This document shows, one piece after another, positions 7,380 through 16,421 of a stretch of DNA of 64,000 nt. This DNA comes from Oceanospirillum sp047518265 (GTDB taxonomy: Bacteria > Pseudomonadota > Gammaproteobacteria > Pseudomonadales > Halomonadaceae): positions 1 through 64,000 of the forward strand of contig JAKZRG010000021.1 of NCBI GenBank assembly GCA_047518265.1, read 5' to 3'. The notes beneath the pieces were generated by a model. That model was not told the origin of the DNA. It made no database searches and saw only the letters and a list, made by a program, of their open reading frames with translations. Made by a program: the position numbers and the translations under genes. Within the stretch, counting starts at the first letter, position 1. Every line of letters begins with the position of its first letter.

Positions 7380-9035
7380 ATGGATAGGGTATTTGGGATG
7401 AAGAAGCCGATCAAAGTCTTTATTAGCTATAGCCATAAAGATGAAGAGTGGAAGGATATGCTTCGGCGTAAGCTGAATGTTTTAGTACGAGCGAAAAAAA
7501 TAGCTGCTTGGGATGATCGTGAGATTAAACCGGGGCAAAACTGGTTTCAGCAGATAGAAGCTAATTTGGTTAGCTGTGACATTGCAATAGTACTGGTAAG
7601 CGACCATTCTCTCGACTCCCTTTTTATCAATGAGGAAGAAGTCACTCGGCTGTTACAGTTAAAAGATCAAAACAAAATTGAGGTTATTCCAGTCTTGATT
7701 GATCCATGTGAATGGAAGCATGTGGAATGGATTTCTGAAAATCAAATGATACCGAGAGATGGTGTGTCTTTACTTGAGTTAGATGAAGCCAGTCGAAAAA
7801 AAGAACTCTCTCAGGTTATTGATTATATTTGCCCTCCACCTCCGGCTTACCCCAAATTCGGTTCGCAGGTTTCTGATGATTTAGAGCAAGTTGTTGACCA
7901 GCCCTCCTTAGAGATCGACACAGATGATAATTCTAATAGTGAGCCTGAACAGATAAAAGAAACAATCTCAATTCTTGCCAGTGATAGCACGGGACTTTTG
8001 GTTCTAGGGTTAGCTAAAACTTTAGATATGCGCCCTTCTACTGTAAACCCCAGAGGTGTTGCTCATGAACTAGCTAGGTTGTCTCCAGAAGATGCTATCC
8101 GACAGATCCTTAACTTCTCAGAGCCTTTTTTAAAGCCTAAATCTGATCAATATAAAGCTGAAACATCCGAAGCTCTATCGGACATAGTGGCTAAGCTTTT
8201 ACATCACTTTAGCTCTGAAGTTGAAGTATATATTACTCAGCTAAAGGAAATGCTGGATGGTCTAGAATCAAAGTTTGCTCCATCCATGTTTTTAGCTCAG
8301 GTGAAACAGTTGATCTCCTTTCATTCTGTGTTTTCGGGGAATTTTGTCAAATATCTTGATGAAGAAAAGCTGGAAGGGTTTAAAAAATTAGAAGTACTGG
8401 TTGAGGCTCTGGATCCGGGGCAGATTAAGAATGAAAGAGACATTATTCGGGAATTAGTACAGATTAGTGTTGCACTTTTATATCTGAATGGAGCTGTCTC
8501 ATCTCGTTTTTTTAGTACTGCTGCTAGTTTAATGTCAGTAGAGCTTTCCTATGCGCATCGTCGCCAATCGAAACCGGATTTGGTTTGTTTTGATGTTGGG
8601 TCTGATATGACCCGATTACGAGGACGAGGGGCAATACATGAAGATGAGATCGTTAAAGAGCCAGGAGTTTTTGATGATCAATCTGATGATGTTGTGATGG
8701 CGACGCTTCAGGCCGCTACTGTTCCCCTATATAACAAAGCCTTATTAATCTCAGGTAGAAACTCTCGTGGAAACCATCAGACGGACTGGGAAGATGGGTT
8801 GGATATGAGGACCGCAGTGCTTTTGAAAAGATTAGAAAAAGAAGGCTGCTGTCCATATTTTGTATCTGATGAAAACAATCTAGAAAGTATTTTTGGCTCA
8901 GAAGCTCTGATTACTCGGTTTCAGCAGCGATACTCAAACCTTATGATTGAGAAGTACAACGGAAAACATCTTTCAGAGGAAGAAGCAGAGCTGTCTCTCT
9001 CCTTGGAAGATCTAATGGATAAATTAAAGGGATAG
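7380..9035 (+). CDS. TIR-domain protein, first gene of TIR/MoxR/vWA-FGE operon
   Basis: A 551-residue protein with a TIR domain at about residues 7-150 (KVFISYSHKDEEWKDMLRR, then AAWDDREIKPGQNW and IAIVLVSDHSLDSLFINEEE). Many bacterial TIR domains cleave NAD+ when triggered. A glutamate in NEEEVTRLL is a plausible catalytic residue, judged by eye. A disordered acidic linker (about 160-190) leads to a 360-residue helical C-terminal region that I do not recognise. An ATG at 7398 starts exactly at MKKPIKVFISYS and is an equally good start. The MoxR gene follows 4 bases after the stop, so the two are co-transcribed. It is probably the effector of the system. Confidence 0.88.
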   Translation: MDRVFGMKKPIKVFISYSHKDEEWKDMLRRKLNVLVRAKKIAAWDDREIKPGQNWFQQIEANLVSCDIAIVLVSDHSLDSLFINEEEVTRLLQLKDQNKIEVIPVLIDPCEWKHVEWISENQMIPRDGVSLLELDEASRKKELSQVIDYICPPPPAYPKFGSQVSDDLEQVVDQPSLEIDTDDNSNSEPEQIKETISILASDSTGLLVLGLAKTLDMRPSTVNPRGVAHELARLSPEDAIRQILNFSEPFLKPKSDQYKAETSEALSDIVAKLLHHFSSEVEVYITQLKEMLDGLESKFAPSMFLAQVKQLISFHSVFSGNFVKYLDEEKLEGFKKLEVLVEALDPGQIKNERDIIRELVQISVALLYLNGAVSSRFFSTAASLMSVELSYAHRRQSKPDLVCFDVGSDMTRLRGRGAIHEDEIVKEPGVFDDQSDDVVMATLQAATVPLYNKALLISGRNSRGNHQTDWEDGLDMRTAVLLKRLEKEGCCPYFVSDENNLESIFGSEALITRFQQRYSNLMIEKYNGKHLSEEEAELSLSLEDLMDKLKG

Positions 9036-9039
9036 GTCG

Positions 9040-10050
9040 ATGACATTGTTAAAACACTTCAAACCAAACCAAGAAATCACCATCCCCACCTGTGGCTCTT
9101 GGCCAAACAGCACTTATCTATTATGTGAAGACTCAGCCTATGCCCTAGAAATGGCTCTAGCCACAGGCCGCCCTTTATTGGTTAAAGGTGAACCGGGTTT
9201 AGGTAAAAGCTATCTTGCCCGTGCAGCTGCCGCGCAGTTAGACCGAGCGTTTATTGCTGAAGTCATCAACGTTAATACTGAAGGGCAAGATCTTCTTTGG
9301 CGTATGGATCTGGTTTCTCGTCTTAATGATGCTCAATTAGGCAGTGCTTTTTACTCTGTTAATGATAATGAGGGCAATGAAGCTGAGACCCAAGATAAAG
9401 ATATTAAAAAAGGTGATGCGTTAAACCCTAATCATTACTTAAACCCCGGTGTGCTTTGGTGGGCTTATGATTGGGAAAATGCCAAGAAACAATTTAACAG
9501 TTGTCGCCATAAAGTGTTTAAACCCAAAATGGCAGATGACCACTTGGCTCAAGAGGGTGTGGTTCTATTAATTGATGAGATTGATAAAGCCGATCCATCT
9601 CTACCCAATAGCCTGTTAGAAGTGTTAGGCAATAATGGTTTTACCGTGCCGCAAACAGGCACAACGGTACAAAGCCAAGAGAAAGAGAAACAGCCTTTAG
9701 TTATTATCACCACTAATGATGAGCGCGAATTACCCCCCGCATTTTTACGCCGTTGCTTAGTACTCAATCTTAAGATGGATGATAAAAACCCTGAACAATG
9801 GTTAAAAGATCGTGCCCGTGTTCATTTCACAAAAGAAAATTGTAGTGATGAGGTGTTAAAGGCAGCATCTAAGCAACTTATTGAAGACCGTGGGCAAGCA
9901 GTGGGCGTAAAACCCGGTTTAGCAGAATACCTCGATCTATTATCTGCCTTGGATGAAATGGTCACGATTAAAGGTGAGCCGGAACGCTCGGATCAGCAAA
10001 TTGAGTTATTAGATAGCATTCAGAAATTTGTACTGAATAAGGCAAGCTAA
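9040..10050 (+). CDS. MoxR-type AAA+ ATPase
   Basis: A 336-residue ATPase. It has a Walker A motif GEPGLGKSYLAR near residue 50, a Walker B motif VVLLIDEIDKAD near residue 175, and a sensor 1/arginine-finger region VIITTNDERELPPAFLRRC. This matches the MoxR/RavA branch, whose members remodel partner vWA-domain proteins. An insertion between Walker A and B is rich in polar residues. The gene sits between the TIR gene and the vWA-like/FGE gene, and its TAA overlaps the next ATG by one base, which indicates a stoichiometric complex. It is inferred to provide the NTP-dependent control step of the module. Confidence 0.92.
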   Translation: MTLLKHFKPNQEITIPTCGSWPNSTYLLCEDSAYALEMALATGRPLLVKGEPGLGKSYLARAAAAQLDRAFIAEVINVNTEGQDLLWRMDLVSRLNDAQLGSAFYSVNDNEGNEAETQDKDIKKGDALNPNHYLNPGVLWWAYDWENAKKQFNSCRHKVFKPKMADDHLAQEGVVLLIDEIDKADPSLPNSLLEVLGNNGFTVPQTGTTVQSQEKEKQPLVIITTNDERELPPAFLRRCLVLNLKMDDKNPEQWLKDRARVHFTKENCSDEVLKAASKQLIEDRGQAVGVKPGLAEYLDLLSALDEMVTIKGEPERSDQQIELLDSIQKFVLNKAS

Positions 10051-12971
10051 TGGCAGCCGGGTATCGATCAAAAGGCACGCAATGTTATCGGGGCGACTTG
10101 ATACGGATATTGGCAAAATCAGAAAAAAACGATTTGCCAAATAGTGTTATACAACCTATGGGCTTCTCTCGTTCTGATACGGAATCTGAATGTGAGCAAG
10201 ATATCACAGATTTTATGCCTGATGCTCCACCAGCAGGTTATAAGGGTGATAAGACCACCGCCGATGAAGAGCGTTCCACCCAACGGGATGAAGAGGAAGG
10301 TTATAACTGGTCATTTTTAGTCTTAGATTCTATTGAATGTTATAACGATAAGGCCGGTACTCCAGAGGATAGGGTGAATCAGCTGTTAGGCATGGAAGAG
10401 CCGACAGAAGATGATAAAACGATTAATCCAGATGCTAAACCGATCCCCTTCCAGCCTATATTCCATAAAAATCGGCAGCGTGATTTTATCCGACGTTTCC
10501 TGACCCATGAGTTGGGTAAACGACTGGATATTAAAAAACTCACCCGCCAAATATCTCAATGTGAGCCCATTTATACTCTGCCTTATCAGCGGCATAAAGT
10601 CCCTGCCGGACGCTTATATGTTTTAGCCGATACCAGTAATCGCCTTATGAGTCATCACTACGATGCCGGTTTTATCTGTGCGGATATTATTAAGGTAATG
10701 GGCGTTACAGGGTTAGAGATTAGAGAGTTTAAAGAAGCTCCCGGCGACAGTTATAGTCTTTGGCCGTTGGGGAAATCCTCCGAAGAGTCAGGTCTCCACA
10801 AAAAACAATGGAAGCCACTGGATAACACCGCAGAAGTATTAATATTGAGTGATATGGGGCAACTGACCAACGAAAACAGCAATATTCGTCAGAGTTGGCT
10901 GCGTTTCTTACAGCACCTCTATCAGCAGGGTATTAAGCCTATTGCTTTAAGCCCCGTCCCGCAAAGTTACCAATGCCTGAAGCTGAAACGCCTAGTGCGA
11001 CAGGTATTATGGAAAAGTAATGGCCCGTTAACGGTTAACCCATTACTGACAAAGAAAGAGAATACAGACCAAGATGTAAACCGGGTGTTAGACCTGCTTT
11101 CAATTACCACACATATAGAGCCTGAATTACTACGGGAAACAGTTCAGTTACTCGGTTTAGAATCCGGTATTGAAGCCTTGGTATCTAACCATCCTGATGT
11201 GCAGTGGGGCTATACTGCTATTGCGATAAAAGCGGATAAAAAAGAGGGTTACCAAAAAGCCTTTTCGAATGAGAGTTTAGCGATTCAAAGAAAAATTATT
11301 TACTGTATTCGTAAACACCATAGCAACCAGTTTAAAGGGGTTTGGGCAGAAGAGTTAATCAATTTTAACTCGATATCAGGGGTTGATAGCTCTGAATGGC
11401 AGGACGAGATTGACCTTGCCAAAGGGTTTATGAAGCGTTTGGCCAAAACAACTTATGCAAACCAAAATCAAACCCTGACGAGTTATGGACATCGCCATCT
11501 TTCTAGAATATCTCGCCAAAGTAAAGCAGAGAATAAAGATTATACCAGTGTGATTTATGGGGTTATTGAACAAGATAATATTCGAGCAGGTAAACCGATT
11601 CCACCGGAATATGATGCTGGAGTGATTCAAGCTATTACCGCAGATAAATCAGAAAACTACCATCTTGTTCTAAAGCAAGAGGGAGAAGACATTTGGTTAC
11701 GCAAAGTTCGTTACGATTCTCCAAATAACTTACTTGATATAGGGGTAGAGCTAGCTGAATTTGATTGTGGCTCCTCTCTGCTAACTTATAATGATAATGA
11801 AAAAAGTATCTCTATTTCATTATCTGAAAAGGACGCTTTTAAATTACCTGTATTGCAGGATGAGCATGGGTTTAAGGCCTTTCAACTGGATACAGGAACA
11901 GAAAATAGATCCTTTAAGCCAGTAGAAAAACCGAGTTGGGCAAGTGAGATCAAGTATCAGGGGAATGCTTTACATGCAAAGGTATTGTTAAATGGATCAT
12001 CCTTTACAATGACCTATGAGATAGATGATCGCAATATTTACTCCGCGGAATGGAGGCAAGCTTTAATCTCTGATCAATTGTTAGATGATATTGTAAGTCT
12101 AGATACTGATGAATATGGTCTTTATGCAGACCTTAGACTTTTTAGTATTAGTCAACGCTTCCGTTATATCGAACCTGGCTCATTCATGATGGGGTCTCCT
12201 GAGTATGAGACAGATCAGAGCAATGATGAAGCTCAGCATCATGTAACTTTAACTCAGGGTTATTGGCTAGCAGATACTTGTACTACTCAACAGCTTTGGC
12301 AAGCTGTAATGGGGGAGAATCCAAGTGCTTTTCAAAGAGAGGAGGGGCCTGTTGATAGTGTTAGTTGGTTAGATTGTTGGCAGTTTATTCAAATAGTTAA
12401 GGACGCATATCCTTTTCTGAGAGCTAGTTTACCAACGGAGGCTCAATGGGAATATGCTTGCCGAGCAGGGACTCATACTCCTTTTAGTTTCGGTGAAACA
12501 ATTACCTCAGATCAAGTTAATTTCTCTGATAGAAAAAATAAACGGAAATCAGGAACAGTAGGGGTAAAAACAAAACCTTTAAACCCTTGGGGGCTATACG
12601 GCATGCATGGAAATGTTTGGGAGTGGTGCCAAGATAAAGGTTTAAGAGTATATCGTTTAGAGGTAACGGATCCAGGGCTTGACTGGTTTCAACAATATGA
12701 TGATAACGTAAAAGAGCTTCATCCATTACGGGGAGGAAGCTGGAATGACAAGAAGGCATATTGTAGGGCATCTGAACGAGATTGCCATGGTGCTAGCTAT
12801 ATATCTCCTTTTATTGGTTTTCGCTTGTCCCTAGGTCTTGAACTGAAAAATGCTGGAACTGAAAGAAGGCAGCAAGGACAGGTAGAAAAAGATAAGCTAT
12901 CTAATAATTCTTGGTCTAAATGGTTTAAAGGGGGACGGGAATATTGGAAAAATAAAGTTAGAGATTCATGA
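10050..12971 (+). CDS. vWA-like / FGE-sulfatase fusion protein
   Basis: A 973-residue protein. Residues about 180-300 look like a vWA fold of the SAV_2336 type. RLYVLADTSNRLM stands in the position of the MIDAS DxSxS motif (degenerate, DTSN), and VLILSDMGQ supplies the later aspartate. The middle region (about 330-700) is unrecognised. Residues about 705-932 form an FGE-sulfatase (formylglycine-generating-enzyme-like, C-type-lectin-fold) domain, with MMGSPEYETDQSNDEAQHHV, WEYACRAGT, GMHGNVWEWC and a GGSW...GFR end. By comparison with true FGE, only one of the two active-site cysteines is retained, so ligand binding rather than catalysis is likely. A basic 45-residue tail follows. It is coupled to the MoxR gene by TAATG. 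Confidence 0.85.
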   Translation: MAAGYRSKGTQCYRGDLIRILAKSEKNDLPNSVIQPMGFSRSDTESECEQDITDFMPDAPPAGYKGDKTTADEERSTQRDEEEGYNWSFLVLDSIECYNDKAGTPEDRVNQLLGMEEPTEDDKTINPDAKPIPFQPIFHKNRQRDFIRRFLTHELGKRLDIKKLTRQISQCEPIYTLPYQRHKVPAGRLYVLADTSNRLMSHHYDAGFICADIIKVMGVTGLEIREFKEAPGDSYSLWPLGKSSEESGLHKKQWKPLDNTAEVLILSDMGQLTNENSNIRQSWLRFLQHLYQQGIKPIALSPVPQSYQCLKLKRLVRQVLWKSNGPLTVNPLLTKKENTDQDVNRVLDLLSITTHIEPELLRETVQLLGLESGIEALVSNHPDVQWGYTAIAIKADKKEGYQKAFSNESLAIQRKIIYCIRKHHSNQFKGVWAEELINFNSISGVDSSEWQDEIDLAKGFMKRLAKTTYANQNQTLTSYGHRHLSRISRQSKAENKDYTSVIYGVIEQDNIRAGKPIPPEYDAGVIQAITADKSENYHLVLKQEGEDIWLRKVRYDSPNNLLDIGVELAEFDCGSSLLTYNDNEKSISISLSEKDAFKLPVLQDEHGFKAFQLDTGTENRSFKPVEKPSWASEIKYQGNALHAKVLLNGSSFTMTYEIDDRNIYSAEWRQALISDQLLDDIVSLDTDEYGLYADLRLFSISQRFRYIEPGSFMMGSPEYETDQSNDEAQHHVTLTQGYWLADTCTTQQLWQAVMGENPSAFQREEGPVDSVSWLDCWQFIQIVKDAYPFLRASLPTEAQWEYACRAGTHTPFSFGETITSDQVNFSDRKNKRKSGTVGVKTKPLNPWGLYGMHGNVWEWCQDKGLRVYRLEVTDPGLDWFQQYDDNVKELHPLRGGSWNDKKAYCRASERDCHGASYISPFIGFRLSLGLELKNAGTERRQQGQVEKDKLSNNSWSKWFKGGREYWKNKVRDS

Positions 12972-12986
12972 ATAAGGATAAGTACT

Positions 12987-13862
12987 ATGCCCCGCCACCC
13001 TAAAGCTCCACCTGTATTTCCAGCCCCTTGGGCTAAAGACTGGGGACAAGATCAATACGGTTTATGGATGTCACTGGTTTATAAAAATACTCCATACGTT
13101 TTCCGCTGGATTCCACCGGGTGAATTTATGATGGGCTCTTCAGATGATGGCTCAGGGCAATATGATGATGAAGATTTACATGAGGTTACTGTTACTGAAG
13201 GTTTTTGGTTAGGTGATTTTCCGGTGACACAGATGTTATATCAGGCTGTAACGGGAGAAAATCCAAGCTTTTTCAAAGATAGCGAAAGTAGTAATAATTT
13301 ACCGGTTGAGCAGGTAAGCTGGCAGGATGCACAGGTATTTATTCAAACCCTAAATCAGGCTTACCCTGGGCTTAATACCTATTTGCCGTTAGAAACGCAA
13401 TGGGAGTATGCCTGCTTGGCAGGTAGCTTAACTACTTTTGAGTTTGATAATTTAATCGATTTAACTCAAGCGAATTATCGTGGCAGGCAGGATACTGACG
13501 GGAAGAAGGGAGGGAGTACAGATAATAGGCTTAACCAAACCAATGTAAAAGGTGACTATCCGGTTAATCCTTGGGGGTTATATGATATGCATGGAAATGT
13601 TAGAGAATGGTGCTTAGATCCTTGGATGGAGAATTTAGGTACTGACGCAGTTCGTTTTTCAGTACTAAAAGAACAAGCAAAAACGTTAGAAAAGGGTTTG
13701 CAGATGGTTCAGGCTAATCAGATACCATTTTTTTCTGTACGTGGAGGCTCTTGGGCTAGTTTCAGTGAGAATTGTCGATCCGCGTACCGTGATGGTCGCG
13801 AAGCTGGATCCCGCCTATACACTCTTGGTTTTCGCCTTTCCCTAGGTCCTGAGCTACAGTGA
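12987..13862 (+). CDS. FGE-sulfatase (C-type-lectin-fold) protein
   Basis: A 291-residue single-domain FGE-sulfatase protein. It has the opening FRWIPPGEFMMGSSDDGSG, then EVTVTEGFWLGDFPVTQ, QWEYACLAG, DMHGNVREWC and the terminal RGGSWASFSENCRS ending in LGFRLSLG. It starts 15 bases after the fusion gene and is the last gene of the operon. Like the fusion protein, it keeps only the second of the paired FGE cysteines. The C-terminal 30 residues differ sharply from those of its neighbour while the flanking GGSW and GFRLSLG anchors are kept, as in ligand-recognition lectin folds. It is inferred to be a sensor or specificity subunit. Confidence 0.87.
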   Translation: MPRHPKAPPVFPAPWAKDWGQDQYGLWMSLVYKNTPYVFRWIPPGEFMMGSSDDGSGQYDDEDLHEVTVTEGFWLGDFPVTQMLYQAVTGENPSFFKDSESSNNLPVEQVSWQDAQVFIQTLNQAYPGLNTYLPLETQWEYACLAGSLTTFEFDNLIDLTQANYRGRQDTDGKKGGSTDNRLNQTNVKGDYPVNPWGLYDMHGNVREWCLDPWMENLGTDAVRFSVLKEQAKTLEKGLQMVQANQIPFFSVRGGSWASFSENCRSAYRDGREAGSRLYTLGFRLSLGPELQ

Positions 13863-13880
13863 CTCGCGCAGCGGAAGTTT

Positions 13881-14108
13881 TTAGTGCCGTTTGCTGTCGA
13901 TAGGCTCTGGAATGGTTTCGTTATTCGTCTGCATATCTGTAATACAGTCTTGTACCAATTGACGAATACCTGAAAGCGCTGCTTCTGGACTACCTTCCAG
14001 CCAACTTAGACTAGGGAATTCTGTGCATAGGCCAATGTGCTCTTGATCTTCTTCAGACCAAATCACTCGATATGAATAACGATCAGTGCTTGTTATTTTA
14101 TTCTCCAT
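13881..14108 (-). CDS. Orphan HicB-like antitoxin-type protein
   Basis: A 75-residue protein with the partial RNase-H-like fold of HicB antitoxins (YRVIWSEEDQEHIGLCTEFP, then GSPEAALSGIRQLVQDCI). No C-terminal DNA-binding domain is present and no hicA toxin gene flanks it. I chose the ATG at 14108 because GAGGAGG is placed 6 bases upstream. The start overlaps the end of the diguanylate cyclase gene by 11 bases, so the two are translationally coupled. It is convergent with the FGE operon, 18 bases away. It could be a degraded toxin-antitoxin relic or a stand-alone regulator. Confidence 0.7.
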   Translation of the reverse strand: MENKITSTDRYSYRVIWSEEDQEHIGLCTEFPSLSWLEGSPEAALSGIRQLVQDCITDMQTNNETIPEPIDSKRH

Positions 14109-15660
14109 CTTTTTCCTCCTCTCCCTCTCCAACCACGGCCCCATCAATCACTTTGTCTGCTGTTCTATCCACCAGTACTACACGGTTTCTGCCCATGGCT
14201 TTGGCTTGATAAAGGCCTTCGTCGGCGCGTTTGAGTAGACTATGAAAGGTGTCTTTTTCGTTGGCTTGGGCGACACCAAAGCTGGCGGTGCAGTGGATGG
14301 CGTTTTGATCTGAGCTTTGATCTGAGTTGCGGTCTGGGCTGTCGTTGATGGCTAAGCGTTGGTTGTCTAGCGCTTGGCGTAGGCGTTCGGCCAGTTGTTG
14401 GGCTTGTTTTAGGTTGGTATCGGGCAGTACTGCTGCGAATTCTTCTCCGCCGATACGGCCGACAATGTCGCTGGTACGTAGGGTGCTTTTCAGGGTGTCG
14501 CCTATCATGGTCAGTACTTTATCACCGATAGGATGACCATGTTGGTCGTTGATTCTTTTGAAGTGGTCAGCATCCAGCATGATGATGGATAACGGGTGTT
14601 TATGGCGCTGGAATAGTGCAAAGCTGGTTTCCGCTTTTTCAGTAAAGTCCCGTCGGTTAGATACGCCGGTTAACATATCAATTCGGGCGAGATGTTCTGC
14701 TTCGCTTTTAAGCTGTTCCAGCTCTTTCATATGGCGCAATACCGACCAGTAATTACTGAGGGCAAAGGCGGCTAAAAGCAGGATCAGTATCAAGGCTATA
14801 ATGATAATAAAGGTGCGTTGTTGCCAGTTAGCTTGCCAGTCCTGATGGGCTTCTCCGATAACGATTAAAAAGGGTAAGCCTTCAACATTACGCAGAATAA
14901 ACAGGCGTTGCAGGCCATCCACGGGGGAGTTGATATCCAGGAAGGTATGGCTTTGGTCTGTTTTAGTAAAAGCTTCTGCGAAGGGTTGTGTGATCTTTTT
15001 ACCGACTTTATCGGGGGTGGCGGGTTTGCGGGCCAGTAGGGTCATATTGCTATCAAAAATAGTGATATTACCGGCTGGGCTGTAGTTAAGCGGTGCTAAT
15101 AGGTCGGCAAAAAATACGGGGTTGATGGCCAGTGCCGCCATGCCTTTAAAGCCGGGTTGTTCGGCGTCGAACTTACGGCCTTGAGTGATATTCAGTTGGC
15201 CGTTATTGGCGGTGTAGGCTTGGCTAACAACGGTTTTTCGGTTGGGTTCGGTCAGCATCGCTTGGCAGTAATCCCGACTGCTGGCATCAAAACCGTCCAC
15301 TGAGTTGGAGTGGGTCACAATACACCGGCTGTCAAATAAACCCATTAGGATACCGTTAGGCAGGGTTGCCAGTTTTGCCTGTAGAAAGGCTTTGCGGGCT
15401 TGGTGTTGTTTTGGGTTGGGATTGGGATATTGCAGTTCGTTGATATCCACTTGGCTGATCACATCTCTTAATAGGTAATCAGAGCTTTTAAAGCCGCCCT
15501 TGATCCATTCGCTGATCAGAAAGCTGTCATTCTCCAGACGGGTTTTAATCTGGTGTTGGGCGTCTTGGTAAGAAAAGTAGATATAAAAGGCCGATGAGCA
15601 GAGGGCAAAAATCCCCAGCAGAAAAAAGAGTAGTAAGCTTTTACGGTGGGCCGTGGTCAT
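14098..15660 (-). CDS. Membrane diguanylate cyclase with periplasmic sensor
   Basis: A 520-residue inner-membrane enzyme that makes cyclic di-GMP. It has one membrane segment near residues 8-30, a periplasmic PDC/Cache-like sensor to about residue 285, a second membrane segment (FIIIIALILILLLAAFALS), then a GGDEF domain (about 335-500). The active site is GGEEF, intact. RTSD sits five residues upstream, so the inhibitory I-site (RxxD) is also present and product feedback is expected. The signal sensed is unknown. It overlaps the HicB-like gene at its 3' end. Confidence 0.92.
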   Translation of the reverse strand: MTTAHRKSLLLFFLLGIFALCSSAFYIYFSYQDAQHQIKTRLENDSFLISEWIKGGFKSSDYLLRDVISQVDINELQYPNPNPKQHQARKAFLQAKLATLPNGILMGLFDSRCIVTHSNSVDGFDASSRDYCQAMLTEPNRKTVVSQAYTANNGQLNITQGRKFDAEQPGFKGMAALAINPVFFADLLAPLNYSPAGNITIFDSNMTLLARKPATPDKVGKKITQPFAEAFTKTDQSHTFLDINSPVDGLQRLFILRNVEGLPFLIVIGEAHQDWQANWQQRTFIIIIALILILLLAAFALSNYWSVLRHMKELEQLKSEAEHLARIDMLTGVSNRRDFTEKAETSFALFQRHKHPLSIIMLDADHFKRINDQHGHPIGDKVLTMIGDTLKSTLRTSDIVGRIGGEEFAAVLPDTNLKQAQQLAERLRQALDNQRLAINDSPDRNSDQSSDQNAIHCTASFGVAQANEKDTFHSLLKRADEGLYQAKAMGRNRVVLVDRTADKVIDGAVVGEGEEEKDGE

Positions 15661-15942
15661 GGGCGCTTTTCCGCTTTTTTTATAATGAATAATTATTCTA
15701 GATTCTTTATTGGCATAAATATAGCGAGAAAAATACTTTAAACTTCAAAACCATAAGGGCTCCATAAGAGCTAGTACAAAGGTTTTTCGCCAAATAAGCC
15801 TGCTTATATACCTTGGGTATGCGGGCGGAAGAGTCCCATAAAATATGTGAAACTTTTGTTTAGCTGTGTCGTGTTTTTCGCCGATAATAGGTGTTCTCTT
15901 AACAGGTTGTTTAATATGGCCGTTGGCTATTAGGATTCTGAT

Positions 15943-16398
15943 ATGCATATCTGGGTTGATGCGGATGCTTGCCCTAGGGTGATCAAAGATATTTTATTTC
16001 GAGTGGCGCAGCGTTTGTCGATACCTATGGTTTTGGTGGCAAACCAACCTCTGTCTGTCCCTGCCAATTCGTCTGTTCGTGCGGTACAGGTGCCTGCGGG
16101 TTTTGATGTGGCGGATAATTATATAGTGCAGAATTTATCAGCCGGTGATCTGGTGATTACGGCGGATATCCCTTTGGCGGCGGAGGTGATTGAGGCTGAG
16201 GCCCATGCCCTAAACCCCAGAGGAGAGCTGTACACCAAAAACAATATTAAAGAACGCTTGATGATGCGGGATTTTATGACCGATCTACGGGACAGCGGTG
16301 TACAGACCGGTGGGCCTGCGGCGTTAAGTCAAAGGGATCGTCAGGACTTTGCTAACTCTCTGGATCGTTTTTTAGCTAAGAATTTTAAGAAAGCATGA
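15943..16398 (+). CDS. yaiI: YaiI/YqxD family protein (UPF0178, DUF188)
   Basis: A 151-residue protein of the UPF0178 family, which has a PIN-like nuclease fold. It starts with the family signature IWVDADACPRVIKDIL and also has DLVITADIPLAAEVI and the ending RDRQDFANSLDRFL. The acidic residues of DADACP and TADIPLA would be the metal-binding positions. The length is normal. No physiological role is firmly established for the family. The 280 bases upstream contain no other gene and should hold its promoter. The next gene follows after 23 bases and may be co-transcribed. Confidence 0.9.
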   Translation: MHIWVDADACPRVIKDILFRVAQRLSIPMVLVANQPLSVPANSSVRAVQVPAGFDVADNYIVQNLSAGDLVITADIPLAAEVIEAEAHALNPRGELYTKNNIKERLMMRDFMTDLRDSGVQTGGPAALSQRDRQDFANSLDRFLAKNFKKA

Positions 16399-16421
16399 AC
16401 TTAAAACAGGGCTAAAACGGA

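Noticed and set aside
13863..15942. Diversity-generating retroelement reverse transcriptase or template repeat beside the FGE genes
   Set aside because: The neighbouring genes are a HicB-like gene and a diguanylate cyclase. No reverse transcriptase motif or template copy was found anywhere in the window.
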